NCBI RefSeq assembly: GCF_021390325.1
Contig: NZ_JAJUWU010000003.1
Location: forward strand, 1-64,000
From: Jiella avicenniae
GTDB lineage: Bacteria; Pseudomonadota; Alphaproteobacteria; Rhizobiales; Rhizobiaceae
Length of the DNA: 64,000 bases
Direction: 5' to 3'
Shown: piece by piece, positions 37,724-50,031 of the stretch
Layout of the letters: each line of letters opens with the position of its first letter
Numbering within the stretch: position 1 is the stretch's first letter
The notes under the pieces: model-generated
What the model was told of the DNA's origin: nothing
The model's database searches: none
Seen by the model: the letters and a program-made list of their open reading frames with translations, nothing else
Program-made: the position numbers and the translations under genes

Positions 37724-39289
37724 TCAGTTAGCCTGCCGCCGGAGGAACGCGGGAATCTCCAGCTGATCCTCTTCGCTGACCGGACGCGAGGCCGTCGCCG
37801 GGCGGGCAGCCGACTCGGATGCGACGCGGCGCGGCGCATAGGGGTTCGGCTCGACATGGGCGCGGCGCGCCGGCTCGGCGGCCTGATGCTCCTCGTCCTC
37901 GCGGCGCGACAGGCCCGTGGTCAGACGGCGCAGCAGCCCCATGGCGCCCCGCTCGTCCGGCACCTGTTCGTTGGCGGCGGCCCGCTGCTCCATCTCGCCC
38001 CGCACCACCGGCGGGAAGTCCTCGACGCGCGGCATGCGCGGAGAGGCGACCGGCTCCGACGCCGTGTCCGCACTCGGGACGGTGGGACGGGCCGCGGGCT
38101 GCGGTGCGACATGGGCGATCTCGGCAGCGAGCGCGGCGGAGAAGGCATCCTCGATCTCCGGCTCCTCTTCGGCCGGCTGGACCGGCGCGGCAGGAGCGGT
38201 CGCGGCGGGAGCGTGCTGAACCGCCGGCTGCGGCGCCTGTGCGGCCTGGGCCGAGACCCGCTGCTGCGACACGAAGGCCGTCTGGCTGGCGGTCATCGTC
38301 GGCCGCGCCGCCATTTCCACTTCGCTCTTGTCGATGCCGGTCGCGACGACCGACACGCGGATCACGCCCTCGAGGTTCTCGTCGAAGGTGGCGCCGAGGA
38401 TGATGTTGGCGTCCTGGTCGACTTCCTCGCGGATGCGGGTCGCCGCCTCGTCGACTTCGAAGAGGGTCAGGTCGCGGCCGCCGGTGATGGAGATCAGCAG
38501 GCCCTTGGCGCCCTTCATCGAGGTCTCGTCGAGCAGCGGGTTGGCGATCGCCGCCTCGGCGGCGGCCATGGCGCGGCCCTCGCCCGAGGCTTCGCCCGTG
38601 CCCATCATCGCCTTGCCCATCTCGCGCATCACCGAGCGGACGTCGGCGAAGTCGAGGTTGATCAGGCCTTCCTTGACCATCAGGTCGGTGATGCAGGCGA
38701 CGCCCGAATAGAGCACCTGGTCGGCCATCGCGAAGGCGTCGGCGAAGGTGGTCTTGTCGTTGGCGATGCGGAAGAGGTTCTGGTTCGGAATGACGATCAG
38801 CGTATCGACGTTCTTCTGCAGTTCCTCGATGCCCTGCTCGGCGATGCGCAGCCGGCGCTGGCCCTCGAAGTGGAACGGCTTGGTCACGACGCCGACGGTG
38901 AGGATGCCCTTCTCGCGGGCGGCGCGGGCAACGACCGGGGCAGCGCCGGTGCCGGTGCCGCCGCCCATGCCGGCGGTGACGAAGCACATGTGCGAGCCGA
39001 GGAGATGATCGCAGATCTCGTCGATCGACTCTTCGGCGGCAGCCCGGCCGACCTCCGGCTGGGAACCGGCGCCGAGACCCTCGGTCACGGCGACGCCCAT
39101 CTGGATGATACGCTCGGCCCGCGAGGAGCGCAGCGCCTGGGCGTCGGTATTGGCGATCACGAAGTCGACCCCCTCGAGGCCGGCACTGATCATGTTGTTG
39201 ACCGCGTTGCAGCCACCGCCACCGACACCGAACACGGTGATGCGGGGCTTCAGTTCGGTGATGTCCGGCTTTTTCAAGGTGATACTCAT
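37724..39289 (-). CDS. ftsZ: Cell division GTPase FtsZ
   Basis: A 521-residue tubulin homolog forming the Z ring. Residues [15 protein letters not shown] (about 21-35) and the signature [18 protein letters not shown] are intact. The T7 loop segment [11 protein letters not shown] is present. A long Ala/Pro/Glu-rich linker (about residues 330-505) leads to the C-terminal conserved peptide [10 protein letters not shown] that binds FtsA and other partners. It is the last gene of the ddl-ftsQAZ operon, 120 bp after ftsA. Confidence 0.98.
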   Translation of the reverse strand: MSITLKKPDITELKPRITVFGVGGGGCNAVNNMISAGLEGVDFVIANTDAQALRSSRAERIIQMGVAVTEGLGAGSQPEVGRAAAEESIDEICDHLLGSHMCFVTAGMGGGTGTGAAPVVARAAREKGILTVGVVTKPFHFEGQRRLRIAEQGIEELQKNVDTLIVIPNQNLFRIANDKTTFADAFAMADQVLYSGVACITDLMVKEGLINLDFADVRSVMREMGKAMMGTGEASGEGRAMAAAEAAIANPLLDETSMKGAKGLLISITGGRDLTLFEVDEAATRIREEVDQDANIILGATFDENLEGVIRVSVVATGIDKSEVEMAARPTMTASQTAFVSQQRVSAQAAQAPQPAVQHAPAATAPAAPVQPAEEEPEIEDAFSAALAAEIAHVAPQPAARPTVPSADTASEPVASPRMPRVEDFPPVVRGEMEQRAAANEQVPDERGAMGLLRRLTTGLSRREDEEHQAAEPARRAHVEPNPYAPRRVASESAARPATASRPVSEEDQLEIPAFLRRQAN

Positions 39290-39409
39290 GCCCTCATTCC
39301 TCTTTCAGATCGCAAAGGCCGTCTCGCCGCGCGGCCGTTTCGTTGTCATGCTTGGGCGCGCGGCGCGCACCGTTTTGTCCTTATCGGCACGGCCCTCGCC
39401 GTGCCCGCC

Positions 39410-40738
39410 TCAAAGCGCCCTTCGCAGCCAGGAGCCGATCCGGCCTCCCTCCATGGCCTTTTCCACGGCCTGGAGGGCGATCGATCGCTCCGCGACGTAT
39501 TCGCGGTGGGCAACCTGCGGATAGATCAAGAGGCCGACCGCGGTCGAAAATCCCGGCCCCTTGCTCGATGGATTGAGTCCCGTAACACCCAGCGGTCGCC
39601 CGAGCCTGACGTTGCGCTGCAGAACGATGCGCGCCGTCTCGGCGAGGCCGGCGAGCTGGCTGGCACCGCCGGTCAGGACGACGCGCTTGCCGATGACGTG
39701 GCCGAGGCCGGAGGCATTCAGCCGGTCCCGCACGAGTTCGAGCGTCTCTTCGGCCCGCGGGCGGATGATCTTCGTCAGGAGCGAGCGCTTGACGACGATC
39801 GGATGGGCGTCGCCGCTCTCGCCGAGCGGGGTGACGGTGATCGGCTCGCCGCTGTCGTCGAGGAGTTCGGCCATGGTCGAGCCGTGCATCACCTTGATGC
39901 GTTCGGCGTCCGCCGGGCTGATCGACAGGCCGCGGGCGAGATCCATGGTGATGTTCGACCCGCCGATCGCGATCTGATCGGCATAAACGAAGCGGCCGTT
40001 CTGGAAGATGGCGATGGTGGTGGCGCCCGAGCCCATGTCGATGCAGGCCGAGCCCATCGCGGCCTCGTCCTCGACCATGGTGGCCAGGGCGCTGGCATAG
40101 GGCGTCGCGACGAAGGCCTCGACGACGAGCTGCGCCCGATTGATCGCGGCTTCGAGATTGCGCAGCGGCGCGATTTCCGCCGACAGGAGGTGGAGGCTGG
40201 AGGACAGCCGCTCGCCGGTCATGCCGACGGGATTGTCCAGCCCCGCGTCGTCGTCGAGCTGAAGATCGTAGACGGTGGAGTGCAGGGCCACGCGGCCCTC
40301 GTCGAGCGGCACCCGGGCGGCCCTGGCGGTGACGCGGGACAGATCGGCCGCGGAGACCTCGCCGACGACTTCGGTGTCGGCGCGGCGGCGCTGGCTCTTC
40401 AGCCGGCCCGCGGTGAGCGAGACGATGAGCGATTCGACGGTCAGCCCGGCCATGCGCTCGGCGGCGTCGACGCACTGGCGGATCGCCATCTCGGCTGCCG
40501 CGATGTCGACGACGGCACCGGCCTTGATGCCGCGCGAGCGATGATGGCCGACGCCGAGAACCTCGATCGTGTGCGAGCGATCGGGAAGCATCTCGCCGGC
40601 GATCCGCGGGCGCAGCCGGGCGATCAGGCAGGAGATCTTTTCCGAGCCGACGTCGAGGACCGAGATCACGCGGGAGCGCCGCGGCGACAACGCCTTGATC
40701 CTGGGAACGTCGGATTTGCCGAAACCGAACACACTCAT
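39410..40738 (-). CDS. ftsA: Cell division protein FtsA
   Basis: A 442-residue actin-fold ATPase tethering FtsZ to the membrane. The phosphate motif is VISVLDVGSEKISCLIARL (about residues 25-43), with SACIDMGSGATTIAIFQNG later. The C-terminal amphipathic helix ends in the basic RIGSWLRRAL. The ATG at 40738 overlaps the ftsQ stop by 4 bp (ATGA). Upstream frames running into ftsQ are not FtsA sequence. Confidence 0.96.
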   Translation of the reverse strand: MSVFGFGKSDVPRIKALSPRRSRVISVLDVGSEKISCLIARLRPRIAGEMLPDRSHTIEVLGVGHHRSRGIKAGAVVDIAAAEMAIRQCVDAAERMAGLTVESLIVSLTAGRLKSQRRRADTEVVGEVSAADLSRVTARAARVPLDEGRVALHSTVYDLQLDDDAGLDNPVGMTGERLSSSLHLLSAEIAPLRNLEAAINRAQLVVEAFVATPYASALATMVEDEAAMGSACIDMGSGATTIAIFQNGRFVYADQIAIGGSNITMDLARGLSISPADAERIKVMHGSTMAELLDDSGEPITVTPLGESGDAHPIVVKRSLLTKIIRPRAEETLELVRDRLNASGLGHVIGKRVVLTGGASQLAGLAETARIVLQRNVRLGRPLGVTGLNPSSKGPGFSTAVGLLIYPQVAHREYVAERSIALQAVEKAMEGGRIGSWLRRAL

Positions 40739-41643
40739 ACCGGCTTGTCCTTGCCAAGACGCTTGATCAGCTTCGCGCGCTCTTCCAGGCGCTGCTTGCG
40801 CCGGGACAGAGAATCTTCCGTCAGCCGGACCACGACGCGATCGGAAAGCCGCATGTCGACCATTGCGATGTCGCGCTCGAGCAGCGTGTTTTCCCTGTCC
40901 ATACGCACGACCTGCGCCACGGCCTCCAAGGGTTTGTCTTCCGGCAGCCGGATGACGACACCGTTCTTCAACTCGATGTCCCAGCGGCGGCTGCCCACGC
41001 GAACATAGGCCCGCACCCTTGCGCGAAACTCGGGAAAGCCCTCCATCTCGTCGACGATGCCGGCGGCGGCCCCCGCCGCGCCGTCGCCGACGACCACCGG
41101 CAGTGCGTCGAAGCGGCCCGGCACGTAGGGGACGATCTTCTTGCCTTCGCGATTGACGACGTAGAACGACTTGTCGGTCTGCCAGATCGCATAGGGGCGA
41201 TGCTCGTCGAGATCGATCGTCACGCGGTCCGGGAAGATCTTCGAGACCGACGCGCGGTCGATCCACGGCATCGCTTCGAGGGTCTCGCGCGCCTCGGTCG
41301 GATCGAGCGACAGGAGGGTCTGCGACCCGGTCTGCCAGAGCGCCTGCAGGACGTCGATCTCCGAGGTCTCGCTGTTGCCGTGGACGGATACCTTGTCGAT
41401 CGAGAAGCCGAGCGGCTGGCCGATGCCGTCCAGCACCGCGCCGGTGTGCCCGCCGACGGTGATGCCGCAGACCACCGCTCCGCCGACGACGGCGAAGGCG
41501 ACGGCGCCGAAGCTCGGCAGCCGCAGGTTCGAGGCGGTCGCGACGAAGCCGGCGAGACGGCGCGTCATGCGGCTGGCAAACAGCGGCGTGCGGGCGCCGC
41601 TCCAGCCGGCCTGCGGATCGATCCTGGCGTTCAGCGGGCGCAT
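40735..41643 (-). CDS. ftsQ: Cell division protein FtsQ
   Basis: A 302-residue bitopic divisome protein with a cytoplasmic N-terminus (about 48 residues), one TM helix ([16 protein letters not shown]) and a periplasmic POTRA domain beginning [20 protein letters not shown]. The central part includes the segment [15 protein letters not shown]. It starts at ATG 41643, overlapping the ddl stop by 13 bp, and is translationally coupled to ftsA. It recruits FtsB/FtsL; an FtsB-like gene lies elsewhere in this window at 6.7 kb. Confidence 0.95.
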   Translation of the reverse strand: MRPLNARIDPQAGWSGARTPLFASRMTRRLAGFVATASNLRLPSFGAVAFAVVGGAVVCGITVGGHTGAVLDGIGQPLGFSIDKVSVHGNSETSEIDVLQALWQTGSQTLLSLDPTEARETLEAMPWIDRASVSKIFPDRVTIDLDEHRPYAIWQTDKSFYVVNREGKKIVPYVPGRFDALPVVVGDGAAGAAAGIVDEMEGFPEFRARVRAYVRVGSRRWDIELKNGVVIRLPEDKPLEAVAQVVRMDRENTLLERDIAMVDMRLSDRVVVRLTEDSLSRRKQRLEERAKLIKRLGKDKPV

Positions 41644-42554
41644 GAGGCGTCCTCCACCATCCAGCCGATGAGATCCTCGAAGCTGTGTCCGGCGGCCCGC
41701 GCAATGTCGGGAACGAGGGAGGTCGGCGTCATGCCCGGCTGGGTGTTGACCTCCAGCCAGATCAGTTCGCCGCCCTCGCCGAAGCGGTCGTCGTAGCGGA
41801 AATCGGAGCGGCTGACGCCCCGGCACCCCATCGCCTTGTGGGCGGCGAGCGAATGTTCCTGGACGCGTCGCGCCACCTTCTTGGGGATATCCGCCGGCAC
41901 GACGTGGCGCGAGCCACCCGGCGCATATTTGGAATCGTAGTCGTAGAAGGCGTGGCCCTCGGGCACGATCTCGCAGACGTCGAGGGCGACGTCGCCCATC
42001 ACCGCGCAGGTGAGTTCGCGGCCGGCGACGTAGCGCTCGACCATCACCGTGTCGCCATAGGGCCAGTCGCTCGAATAGAGTTCCTGAGGCGGCTTCGAGC
42101 GATCCTCGCGCACGATCAGGACGCCGAAGCTCGACCCTTCGGCGACGGGCTTGATGACGTAGGGCGGCGTCATGACGTGGGCCGGCGCCGCGTCGAGCCG
42201 GTGCAGCACCTTCGCCTCGGCCACCGGGACGCCGGCCGCCTTGGCGACGATCTTGGCGCGCTCCTTGTGCATCGCGAGCGCCGAGGCGAGCACGCCGGAA
42301 TGGGTGTAGGGAAGCCGGAGATATTCGAGGATGCCCTGGATCGTGCCGTCCTCGCCGAACGGGCCGTGCAACGCGTTGAAGGCGACGTCCGGCGCGATCT
42401 CGGCAAGCCGCTGGGCGACGTCGCGGCCGACGTCGAGGCGCGTGACGCGATGGCCGATCGCCTCGATCGCGTCGGCGCAGGCCTTCCCCGAAGAGAGGCT
42501 GACCGGCCGCTCCGACGAGAATCCGCCCATCAACACCGCCACATGCTTCGCCAT
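41631..42554 (-). CDS. ddl: D-alanine--D-alanine ligase
   Basis: A 307-residue ATP-grasp ligase making the D-Ala-D-Ala dipeptide of peptidoglycan. Motifs: [18 protein letters not shown] (N-terminal substrate site), [20 protein letters not shown] (ATP-binding lysine and loop) and [17 protein letters not shown] near the C-terminus. I prefer ATG 42554 (GGA upstream); a GTG at 42566 is possible. It is the first gene of the division operon in this window. The mur genes that often precede it are not here. Confidence 0.95.
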   Translation of the reverse strand: MAKHVAVLMGGFSSERPVSLSSGKACADAIEAIGHRVTRLDVGRDVAQRLAEIAPDVAFNALHGPFGEDGTIQGILEYLRLPYTHSGVLASALAMHKERAKIVAKAAGVPVAEAKVLHRLDAAPAHVMTPPYVIKPVAEGSSFGVLIVREDRSKPPQELYSSDWPYGDTVMVERYVAGRELTCAVMGDVALDVCEIVPEGHAFYDYDSKYAPGGSRHVVPADIPKKVARRVQEHSLAAHKAMGCRGVSRSDFRYDDRFGEGGELIWLEVNTQPGMTPTSLVPDIARAAGHSFEDLIGWMVEDASCAR

Positions 42555-42611
42555 GAGATCCGTCACCCGAAATTAACGAAGGGTTTGATTCAATCTTTCG
42601 CAGATCGATGG

Positions 42612-42626
42612 TTAAGCGTCGGTTAA
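42612..42626. promoter_or_regulatory. CtrA-binding box (TTAA-N7-TTAA)
   Basis: TTAA at 42612-42615 and TTAA at 42623-42626 have exactly seven bases between them, the full CtrA consensus of cell-cycle promoters in Caulobacter and rhizobia. It lies 57 bp upstream of the ddl start on the minus strand, so it would control the ddl-ftsQAZ transcript. The remaining 42555-42853 sequence shows no gene. Confidence 0.75.
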
Positions 42627-42853
42627 CCGACTGTGGCGAAAGCAAGAAATTTGAAAGGGTCTGGCTGGCGGGCCGGTCGTGTCGGGCATCGTCGCCTCGC
42701 AATCGGGGCTCTCGTCGCCATTTCGTCCTGCAGAACGCCCTGCCCCGCGACGACGTCGCGGGCCGGCTCCGCACACGCGACGTCTTTTCGCCGGGCGCGT
42801 CGGATTCGCCCCTTGCGAAACGGCAGGCGTGTCAGTAGGTAGAGCGCCGGTGA

Positions 42854-42927
42854 GGCCTCGTGGCGGAGTGGTTACGCAGAGGACTGCAAATCCTTGCACG
42901 CCGGTTCGATTCCGGCCGAGGCCTCCA
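42854..42927 (+). tRNA. tRNA-Cys (GCA)
   Basis: The acceptor stem GGCCTCG (42854-42860) pairs with CGAGGCC (42917-42923), then T and encoded CCA. The anticodon loop reads ACTGCAAAT (anticodon GCA), and the T arm carries GGTTCGATTCC. It is 74 nt and intact. Confidence 0.97.
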
Positions 42928-43251
42928 ATCGCCTTCGCATTCGTATCACGACAGGGCGAGCGGTTCGACGACGACCCGTCCATCTGCAGGCCTCGAAGGC
43001 CGAACGAAGATCGGCCGACCGATGACGGCAGCCAGGGTGTCGGCGTGACATGCGATGGCGGATCCGGGGGCCGGTTGCGGAAAAGCGCCGAAGCCCGAGG
43101 CTGGCAATCGGTGGACGAACCACCACATCCCTCTTCGCAACGGCCCGGCCGATTGTGATACAGGACCTTTTGGTCTATTGAGCCGCTCGATATGTGCACG
43201 TTCTCAGGCGATTCCCGCCGGACGAAGCCTTACTACGATAGAGTACTTCTG
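42928..43251. other. 324-bp spacer between tRNA-Cys and purC
   Basis: No gene is supported. An A/T-richer stretch at 43150-43200 (TTGTGATACAGG region) is a plausible purC promoter. No integrase or att duplication of the tRNA 3' end was seen. Confidence 0.5.
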
Positions 43252-44016
43252 ATGACACGTCGCCGCCGAATCTACGAAGGCAAGGGCAAGATCCTCTACG
43301 AAGGCCCCGAACCCGGAACCCTCGTTCAGTTCTTCAAGGACGATGCGACCGCCTTCAACAAGAAGAAGCACGAGATCGTCGACGGCAAGGGCGTCCTCAA
43401 CAACCGGATCTCGGAATACGTCTTCACCCACCTGAACAAGATGGGCATCCCGACGCACTTCATCCGCCGGCTCAACATGCGCGAGCAGCTGATCAAGGAA
43501 GTCGAGATCATTCCGCTCGAGGTGGTGGTGCGCAACGTCGCCGCCGGCTCGCTGGCCAAGCGCCTCGGCATCGAGGAAGGCACGGTGCTGCCGCGCTCGA
43601 TCATCGAGTTCTACTACAAGGCGGACGCGCTCGACGATCCGCTGGTCTCGGAAGAACACATCACCGCCTTCGGCTGGGCGAGCCCGCAGGAGATCGACGA
43701 CATCATGGCCCTGGCGATCAGGGTCAACGACTTCCTCTCCGGCCTCTTTCTCGGCGTCGGCATCCAGCTCGTCGACTTCAAGATCGAAACCGGCCGGCTG
43801 TTCGAGGGCGACATGATGCGCATCGTCGTCGCCGACGAGATCTCGCCGGACAGTTGCCGGCTCTGGGACGTCCAGACCAACGACAAGCTCGACAAGGACC
43901 GCTTCCGCCGCGACATGGGCGGGCTGGTCGAGGCCTATCAGGAAGTCGCGCGCCGGCTCGGCATCATGAACGAGAACGAGCCGCCCCGCCCCTCCGGGCC
44001 GGTGTTGGTCAAGTGA
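43252..44016 (+). CDS. purC: Phosphoribosylaminoimidazole-succinocarboxamide synthase
   Basis: A 254-residue SAICAR synthetase converting CAIR plus aspartate to SAICAR in purine synthesis. It begins [20 protein letters not shown], the classic start, with [20 protein letters not shown] and the SAICAR signature [17 protein letters not shown] chose ATG 43252; an upstream in-frame Met at 43192 lacks conserved sequence. It is the first of the purine cluster, 109 bp before purS. Confidence 0.97.
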   Translation: MTRRRRIYEGKGKILYEGPEPGTLVQFFKDDATAFNKKKHEIVDGKGVLNNRISEYVFTHLNKMGIPTHFIRRLNMREQLIKEVEIIPLEVVVRNVAAGSLAKRLGIEEGTVLPRSIIEFYYKADALDDPLVSEEHITAFGWASPQEIDDIMALAIRVNDFLSGLFLGVGIQLVDFKIETGRLFEGDMMRIVVADEISPDSCRLWDVQTNDKLDKDRFRRDMGGLVEAYQEVARRLGIMNENEPPRPSGPVLVK

Positions 44017-44125
44017 AGCGGCGAAGGCCCGTGAAACAGCCGGCACCGGCTTTGAGACTAGTCTATTCCAGAGATCGCCAGACCCGTCTGTCTCAACGGC
44101 CGACGCAGCCCCGCGCAGAGGACAC

Positions 44126-44374
44126 ATGATCAAGGCCCGCATCATCGTCACGCTGAAGACCGGCGTCCTCGATCCGCAGGGCAAGGCGATCGAAGCCGCC
44201 CTCGGCAATCTCGGCATCGACGGCGTCGGCCAGGTCCGCCAGGGCAAGGTCTTCGACGTCGAACTCGCCGGCGAGGATGCCGCGAGCGCCAAGACGAAGC
44301 TCGACGCCATGTGCGGGCAGCTGCTCGCCAACACGGTGATCGAGAACTATGCTGTGGAGATCGACCACGGGTAG
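44126..44374 (+). CDS. purS: FGAM synthase subunit PurS
   Basis: An 82-residue PurS bridging PurQ and PurL in three-subunit FGAM synthase. It begins [20 protein letters not shown] and holds the conserved [11 protein letters not shown]. Length is normal. A short coiled-coil gene lies between it and purQ. Confidence 0.95.
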   Translation: MIKARIIVTLKTGVLDPQGKAIEAALGNLGIDGVGQVRQGKVFDVELAGEDAASAKTKLDAMCGQLLANTVIENYAVEIDHG

Positions 44375-44388
44375 CAGGAGCCGGTGTG

Positions 44389-44646
44389 ATGGCCGAGGTG
44401 ACGAACGACTTGATCTACGAAGTCCTGAAGAAAATTCAGGCGGATGTATCCGAACTTCGGCACGGCCAGCAGGGCATTCGACAAGAGCTGATATCGATGC
44501 GCGGTCACATGCTCTCGATGCAGAACGATATTCACAACATCTATCTGAGGTTCGACCGGCACGACGAGCGGCTGGAGCGCATCGAGCGCCGGCTGGAGCT
44601 ACGAGAGATGGCCGAGCCGCACACACCCTTCGAGCACGATCGATGA
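44389..44646 (+). CDS. Small coiled-coil protein between purS and purQ
   Basis: An 85-residue charged, helical protein ([40 protein letters not shown]) with heptad-like spacing and no signal peptide. AGGAG precedes the ATG at 44389, and its stop overlaps the purQ ATG (ATGA), so it is translated with purine genes. It resembles small coiled-coil proteins found in mobile or variable loci. Its role in or near FGAM synthase is unknown. Confidence 0.7.
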   Translation: MAEVTNDLIYEVLKKIQADVSELRHGQQGIRQELISMRGHMLSMQNDIHNIYLRFDRHDERLERIERRLELREMAEPHTPFEHDR

Positions 44647-45323
44647 AAACCGCCGTCGTCCTTCTCCCCGGCCTCAACCGCGACCGCGACATGATCGCGG
44701 CGCTGACGACGATCACCGGCAAGGCGCCTCTGACCGTCTGGCAGACGGAGACCGCTTTGCCCGACGTCGACCTCGTCGTCGTGCCGGGCGGGTTTTCCTT
44801 CGGCGACTATCTGAGGGCCGGCGCCATCGCCGCCCGCTCGCCGGTGATGCGGGCCGTCGCCGAGGCGGCGGCGAAGGGCGTACCGGTGCTCGGCGTCTGC
44901 AACGGCTTCCAGATCCTCTGCGAGGCGGGGCTCCTGCCCGGCGCCCTGATGCGCAACGCGGCGCTCCGCTTCGTCTGCCGCGAAGTGAAGCTCGAAGTGA
45001 CCAATGCGCGGACGCGGTTTTCGACGGCCTATCGGCAGGGCCAGATCATCCGCTGTCCGGTTGCCCACCACGACGGCAACTATTTCGCCGACGAGGCGAC
45101 GCTGAAGGGTCTTCAGGACAACGACCGGATCGTCTTCCGTTATGCCGAAGGCACCAATCCGAACGGCGCGATCAACGACATCGCGGGGATCGTCAACGCG
45201 GCCGGCAACGTCCTCGGGATGATGCCGCATCCGGAAAACCTGATCGAGCCGGAGCATGGCGGCACCGACGGACGGGGCATCTTCGAGAGCGCTCTCGGCG
45301 CCTCGCAGAGCGTCGCGGCCTGA
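44643..45323 (+). CDS. purQ: FGAM synthase glutaminase subunit PurQ
   Basis: A 226-residue class I glutamine amidotransferase. The nucleophile is in [19 protein letters not shown], and the His-Glu of the triad lies in [16 protein letters not shown]. It feeds ammonia to PurL. The ATG at 44643 overlaps the small coiled-coil stop. The next gene starts directly after its stop. Confidence 0.97.
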   Translation: MKTAVVLLPGLNRDRDMIAALTTITGKAPLTVWQTETALPDVDLVVVPGGFSFGDYLRAGAIAARSPVMRAVAEAAAKGVPVLGVCNGFQILCEAGLLPGALMRNAALRFVCREVKLEVTNARTRFSTAYRQGQIIRCPVAHHDGNYFADEATLKGLQDNDRIVFRYAEGTNPNGAINDIAGIVNAAGNVLGMMPHPENLIEPEHGGTDGRGIFESALGASQSVAA

Positions 45324-45734
45324 GTGGCGCCAGTGCACGGACGGGCCCCGCTCGCGATCGTCGCGTCCCTGTCGCTCGCGGCACTCGCCGCCTGTGCCGC
45401 GGGACCGTCGGCACCGGCCGGAAAGACGGCGGACACCGGCCTCGACCGGATGGAGCGTCTGACCCTCAACGCCAATCGCTGCTGGTTCAAGTCGAAGGAT
45501 CCGGCCTTCGCGCGCTATTCGCTGGCGCCGGAACTTTCCTCCTTCTCCGGTCGGCCGCGCTTCCTGCTTGTGCCGAAGGGCCAGCCGGAAGCCCGCCCGC
45601 TCCTCGTCGTCGAGGGCCAGTCCGGCTCGGCGCGGATCGACACTTACGGCCCGCTGACCGGCGAGACCCTCGGCAGGCGCGTCGACGCCGATCTGACGCG
45701 CTGGGCCGCCGGCGACGACGGTTGCGCGGCCTGA
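45324..45734 (+). CDS. Putative lipoprotein in the purine cluster
   Basis: A 136-residue protein starting at GTG immediately after the purQ stop. The signal peptide ends in a lipobox, LAALAAC (about residues 18-24), and a compact domain with MERLTLNANRCWFKSKDPAF follows. A GTG at 45333 is also possible. I recognise no family. Position between purQ and the next lipoprotein gene suggests cotranscription. Confidence 0.75.
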   Translation: MAPVHGRAPLAIVASLSLAALAACAAGPSAPAGKTADTGLDRMERLTLNANRCWFKSKDPAFARYSLAPELSSFSGRPRFLLVPKGQPEARPLLVVEGQSGSARIDTYGPLTGETLGRRVDADLTRWAAGDDGCAA

Positions 45735-45741
45735 CGATCCG

Positions 45742-46281
45742 ATGACTGACCGCCTGTCGCTCGGCCTCGCGCTCCCGGTAATGCTCGCACTGGTCGCCTG
45801 CGCGAGGGGCGGCGCTTCCGATCCGCTGTCTTCGGTGTCGATCCCTCAGATTCAGACTGCGAGCGCTGCTCAAATTTCTGCCGGAAGCGACGGAACCGTC
45901 GCGGACATAGCGCCAGCCGGGTCGTCCTCCGAGGCGAGCGCCATCGCGCAACTCGAGACGGCCGGCATCATGACCGGCGGCGGAACACCCACGGCGGGGG
46001 AAATCGCCTATGCCAATGCCAATGCGGCCGGTCTGTTTCGGCGCCGTAAGTTCGAGCGGGCGACCACATTCCTGCCGGCCGGCGCAGTCGACGGCTACGG
46101 ATTGTGCCTGCGCGCGCCGGCCCGCAAGGGCAGTGGCTACGACTACGTGCTGGTTCTCCAGGCCCGGCGGGGCACCGGCGAAGCGGTCAGTCAGGTCGAC
46201 GACGACACGCTGGTGATGCGCCGGACCGCCGATGTGGCGCCTTGCCGGACGGGATCGCTTGCCTGGGTCGCGGTGCGCTGA
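45742..46281 (+). CDS. Putative lipoprotein, unknown
   Basis: A 179-residue protein. The signal peptide ends in lipobox ALVAC (residues 16-20), followed by a Ser/Ala-rich linker and a domain with LFRRRKFERATTFLPAGAVD and YDYVLVLQARRGTGEAVSQV. It lies 7 bp after the previous lipoprotein gene and 108 bp before purL. Function unknown; the two lipoproteins may act together. Confidence 0.75.
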   Translation: MTDRLSLGLALPVMLALVACARGGASDPLSSVSIPQIQTASAAQISAGSDGTVADIAPAGSSSEASAIAQLETAGIMTGGGTPTAGEIAYANANAAGLFRRRKFERATTFLPAGAVDGYGLCLRAPARKGSGYDYVLVLQARRGTGEAVSQVDDDTLVMRRTADVAPCRTGSLAWVAVR

Positions 46282-46389
46282 CGGATCTGCGATCACGCCT
46301 CCGCCGTCATGCCCGTCGCGGCCTTTTTCCCGGGTCGCTTGAATGCTAACAGGTCTCCGACCGCCCAAACCATCGCCGGAACCGCAGCC

Positions 46390-48615
<2,226 letters not shown>

Positions 48616-48708
48616 GCCCGGCGCTCGGCGTCGGGGCCGGATTGCGAGGCGGCCGGGCGATCACTATCATCCGACGAAACCACCGACCGCCAGCGCCGGA
48701 GATGCGAA

Positions 48709-48942
48709 ATGCCGATGAATGCCCGCGACATCGAGAAGATGATCAAGAAGGAGATCCCGGACGCCGTCGTCTCGATTCGCGATCTCGCCGGAGACGGCGA
48801 CCATTACGCCGCCGAGATCGTCTCCGAGAGCTTCCGCGGCAAGTCCCGCGTCCAGCAGCACCAGATGGTCTACAAGGCCCTGCGCGGCAACATGGGCGGC
48901 GAACTCCACGCGCTTGCGCTGCAGACGAGCGCACCTAAATAG
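48709..48942 (+). CDS. bolA: BolA-family protein
   Basis: A 77-residue BolA-fold protein with the DNA/Fe-S helix region GKSRVQQHQMVYKALRGNMG and the conserved His in HALAL near the C-terminus. Family members form a [2Fe-2S]-bridged pair with monothiol glutaredoxin, and grxD follows 342 bp downstream. The start MPMNARDIEKMIKKEIPDAV is normal. Confidence 0.92.
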   Translation: MPMNARDIEKMIKKEIPDAVVSIRDLAGDGDHYAAEIVSESFRGKSRVQQHQMVYKALRGNMGGELHALALQTSAPK

Positions 48943-49284
48943 CGGTGACGAACGGTCGGGCGCGCTGGCGAGCCACAGACGCCGACGCAAGGGGCCAGAC
49001 GCGAGGCGCGCCACACGGGGCACCGACACGGGGAATGGCGCGAGCGCCGCGCGGGATGATTTCGAGAAGCTCGTTCGGCCAGACGGAGCCGACGGGTTCC
49101 CAAGGGCGCAGGTCCCGTGAAGGCTGCCTTGTCCCGGTCGCGACACGACAACGCCTTCGACGCGCCGGGCGCCTTGGCGAACCTGGATTGAGATGAGAGT
49201 TTCGCGGCGTCTCGAACGCCCCGACCACATGATTGGAAGACGGATCCGGCCAGCCGGCGTCCCCACCCTCTGAAGGAGTTTCAC
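48943..49284. other. 342-bp spacer between bolA and grxD
   Basis: It is GC-rich with short frames on both strands and no family sequence or convincing start. No hairpin with a T run was seen, so bolA and grxD may be one transcript or have separate promoters. Confidence 0.45.
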
Positions 49285-49632
49285 ATGAGCGGCATCAACG
49301 AGTGGATCGACAACGAAGTGAAGTCGAACGACGTCGTCGTCTTCATGAAGGGCACGCCGTCCTTCCCGCAATGCGGTTTCTCGGGCCAGGTCGTCCAGAT
49401 CCTCGACTATCTCGGCGTCGCCTACAAAGGCGTCAACGTCCTCACCTCGGACGAGCTGCGCCAGGGCATCAAGAGCTATTCCGAATGGCCGACGATCCCG
49501 CAGCTCTACGTCAAGGGCGAATTCGTCGGCGGCTGCGACATCATCCGCGAGATGTTCCAGGCTGGCGAGCTGAAGGGCTTCTTCGCCGAGAACGGCATTG
49601 CGACCAGCGAGCCCGCTGCGGCCAACGGCTGA
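49285..49632 (+). CDS. grxD: Monothiol glutaredoxin Grx4 family
   Basis: A 115-residue single-domain glutaredoxin. The active site CGFS lies in [19 protein letters not shown], and [20 protein letters not shown] holds the conserved cis-Pro. It carries a [2Fe-2S] cluster with glutathione and serves Fe-S transfer together with BolA. AAGGAG lies ahead of the ATG. Confidence 0.96.
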   Translation: MSGINEWIDNEVKSNDVVVFMKGTPSFPQCGFSGQVVQILDYLGVAYKGVNVLTSDELRQGIKSYSEWPTIPQLYVKGEFVGGCDIIREMFQAGELKGFFAENGIATSEPAAANG

Positions 49633-50031
49633 CGCGCCGGCGATGCGGAACGGCGCCTGCGGAGCCGTCCCGCCTCGGTCGAAATCGGCGGGGCGAAGTA
49701 TCGCGGCGATAAACCCGGGCGGCGCTGTCTGGGCGGCTCGCTCGACCGATGGCATCCATGCCTGCGACGCGAGGCGTTGCCGACCGCTCCCGCAGCCGAT
49801 GGCGAGTGGGCTCGGCCTTTGGTGAACGGAGCGTATCTCGGCCATGCGCCGCCGGCGGATGGTCAATGCGCGTCCGCATGCTATGTCTCCCGCAGCAAAC
49901 CCTCGCAATTCCGTCCGAGATCGCTCCAGCATCTCTGTTCAGGATGCCCTGCAATCACTTGCGCCGTGCCGTCTCGTCGCTTCCGACGATGACGGCGACG
50001 GCGTTTGCTGCTTCGAAACGCTGAGGTCCGC
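49633..50031. other. 399-bp spacer before efflux gene
   Basis: No supported gene. A GAGG site lies five bases before the efflux ATG, and the rest is GC-rich with small frames only. Confidence 0.45.

Noticed and set aside
37856-41008. A 1050-codon open frame on the plus strand across ftsZ, ftsA and ftsQ
   Set aside because: It is antisense to three certain division genes and has no domain features; long antisense frames are common in high-GC DNA.
42928-43251. Integration site of a genomic island at tRNA-Cys
   Set aside because: No integrase and no duplicated tRNA 3' end were found nearby.
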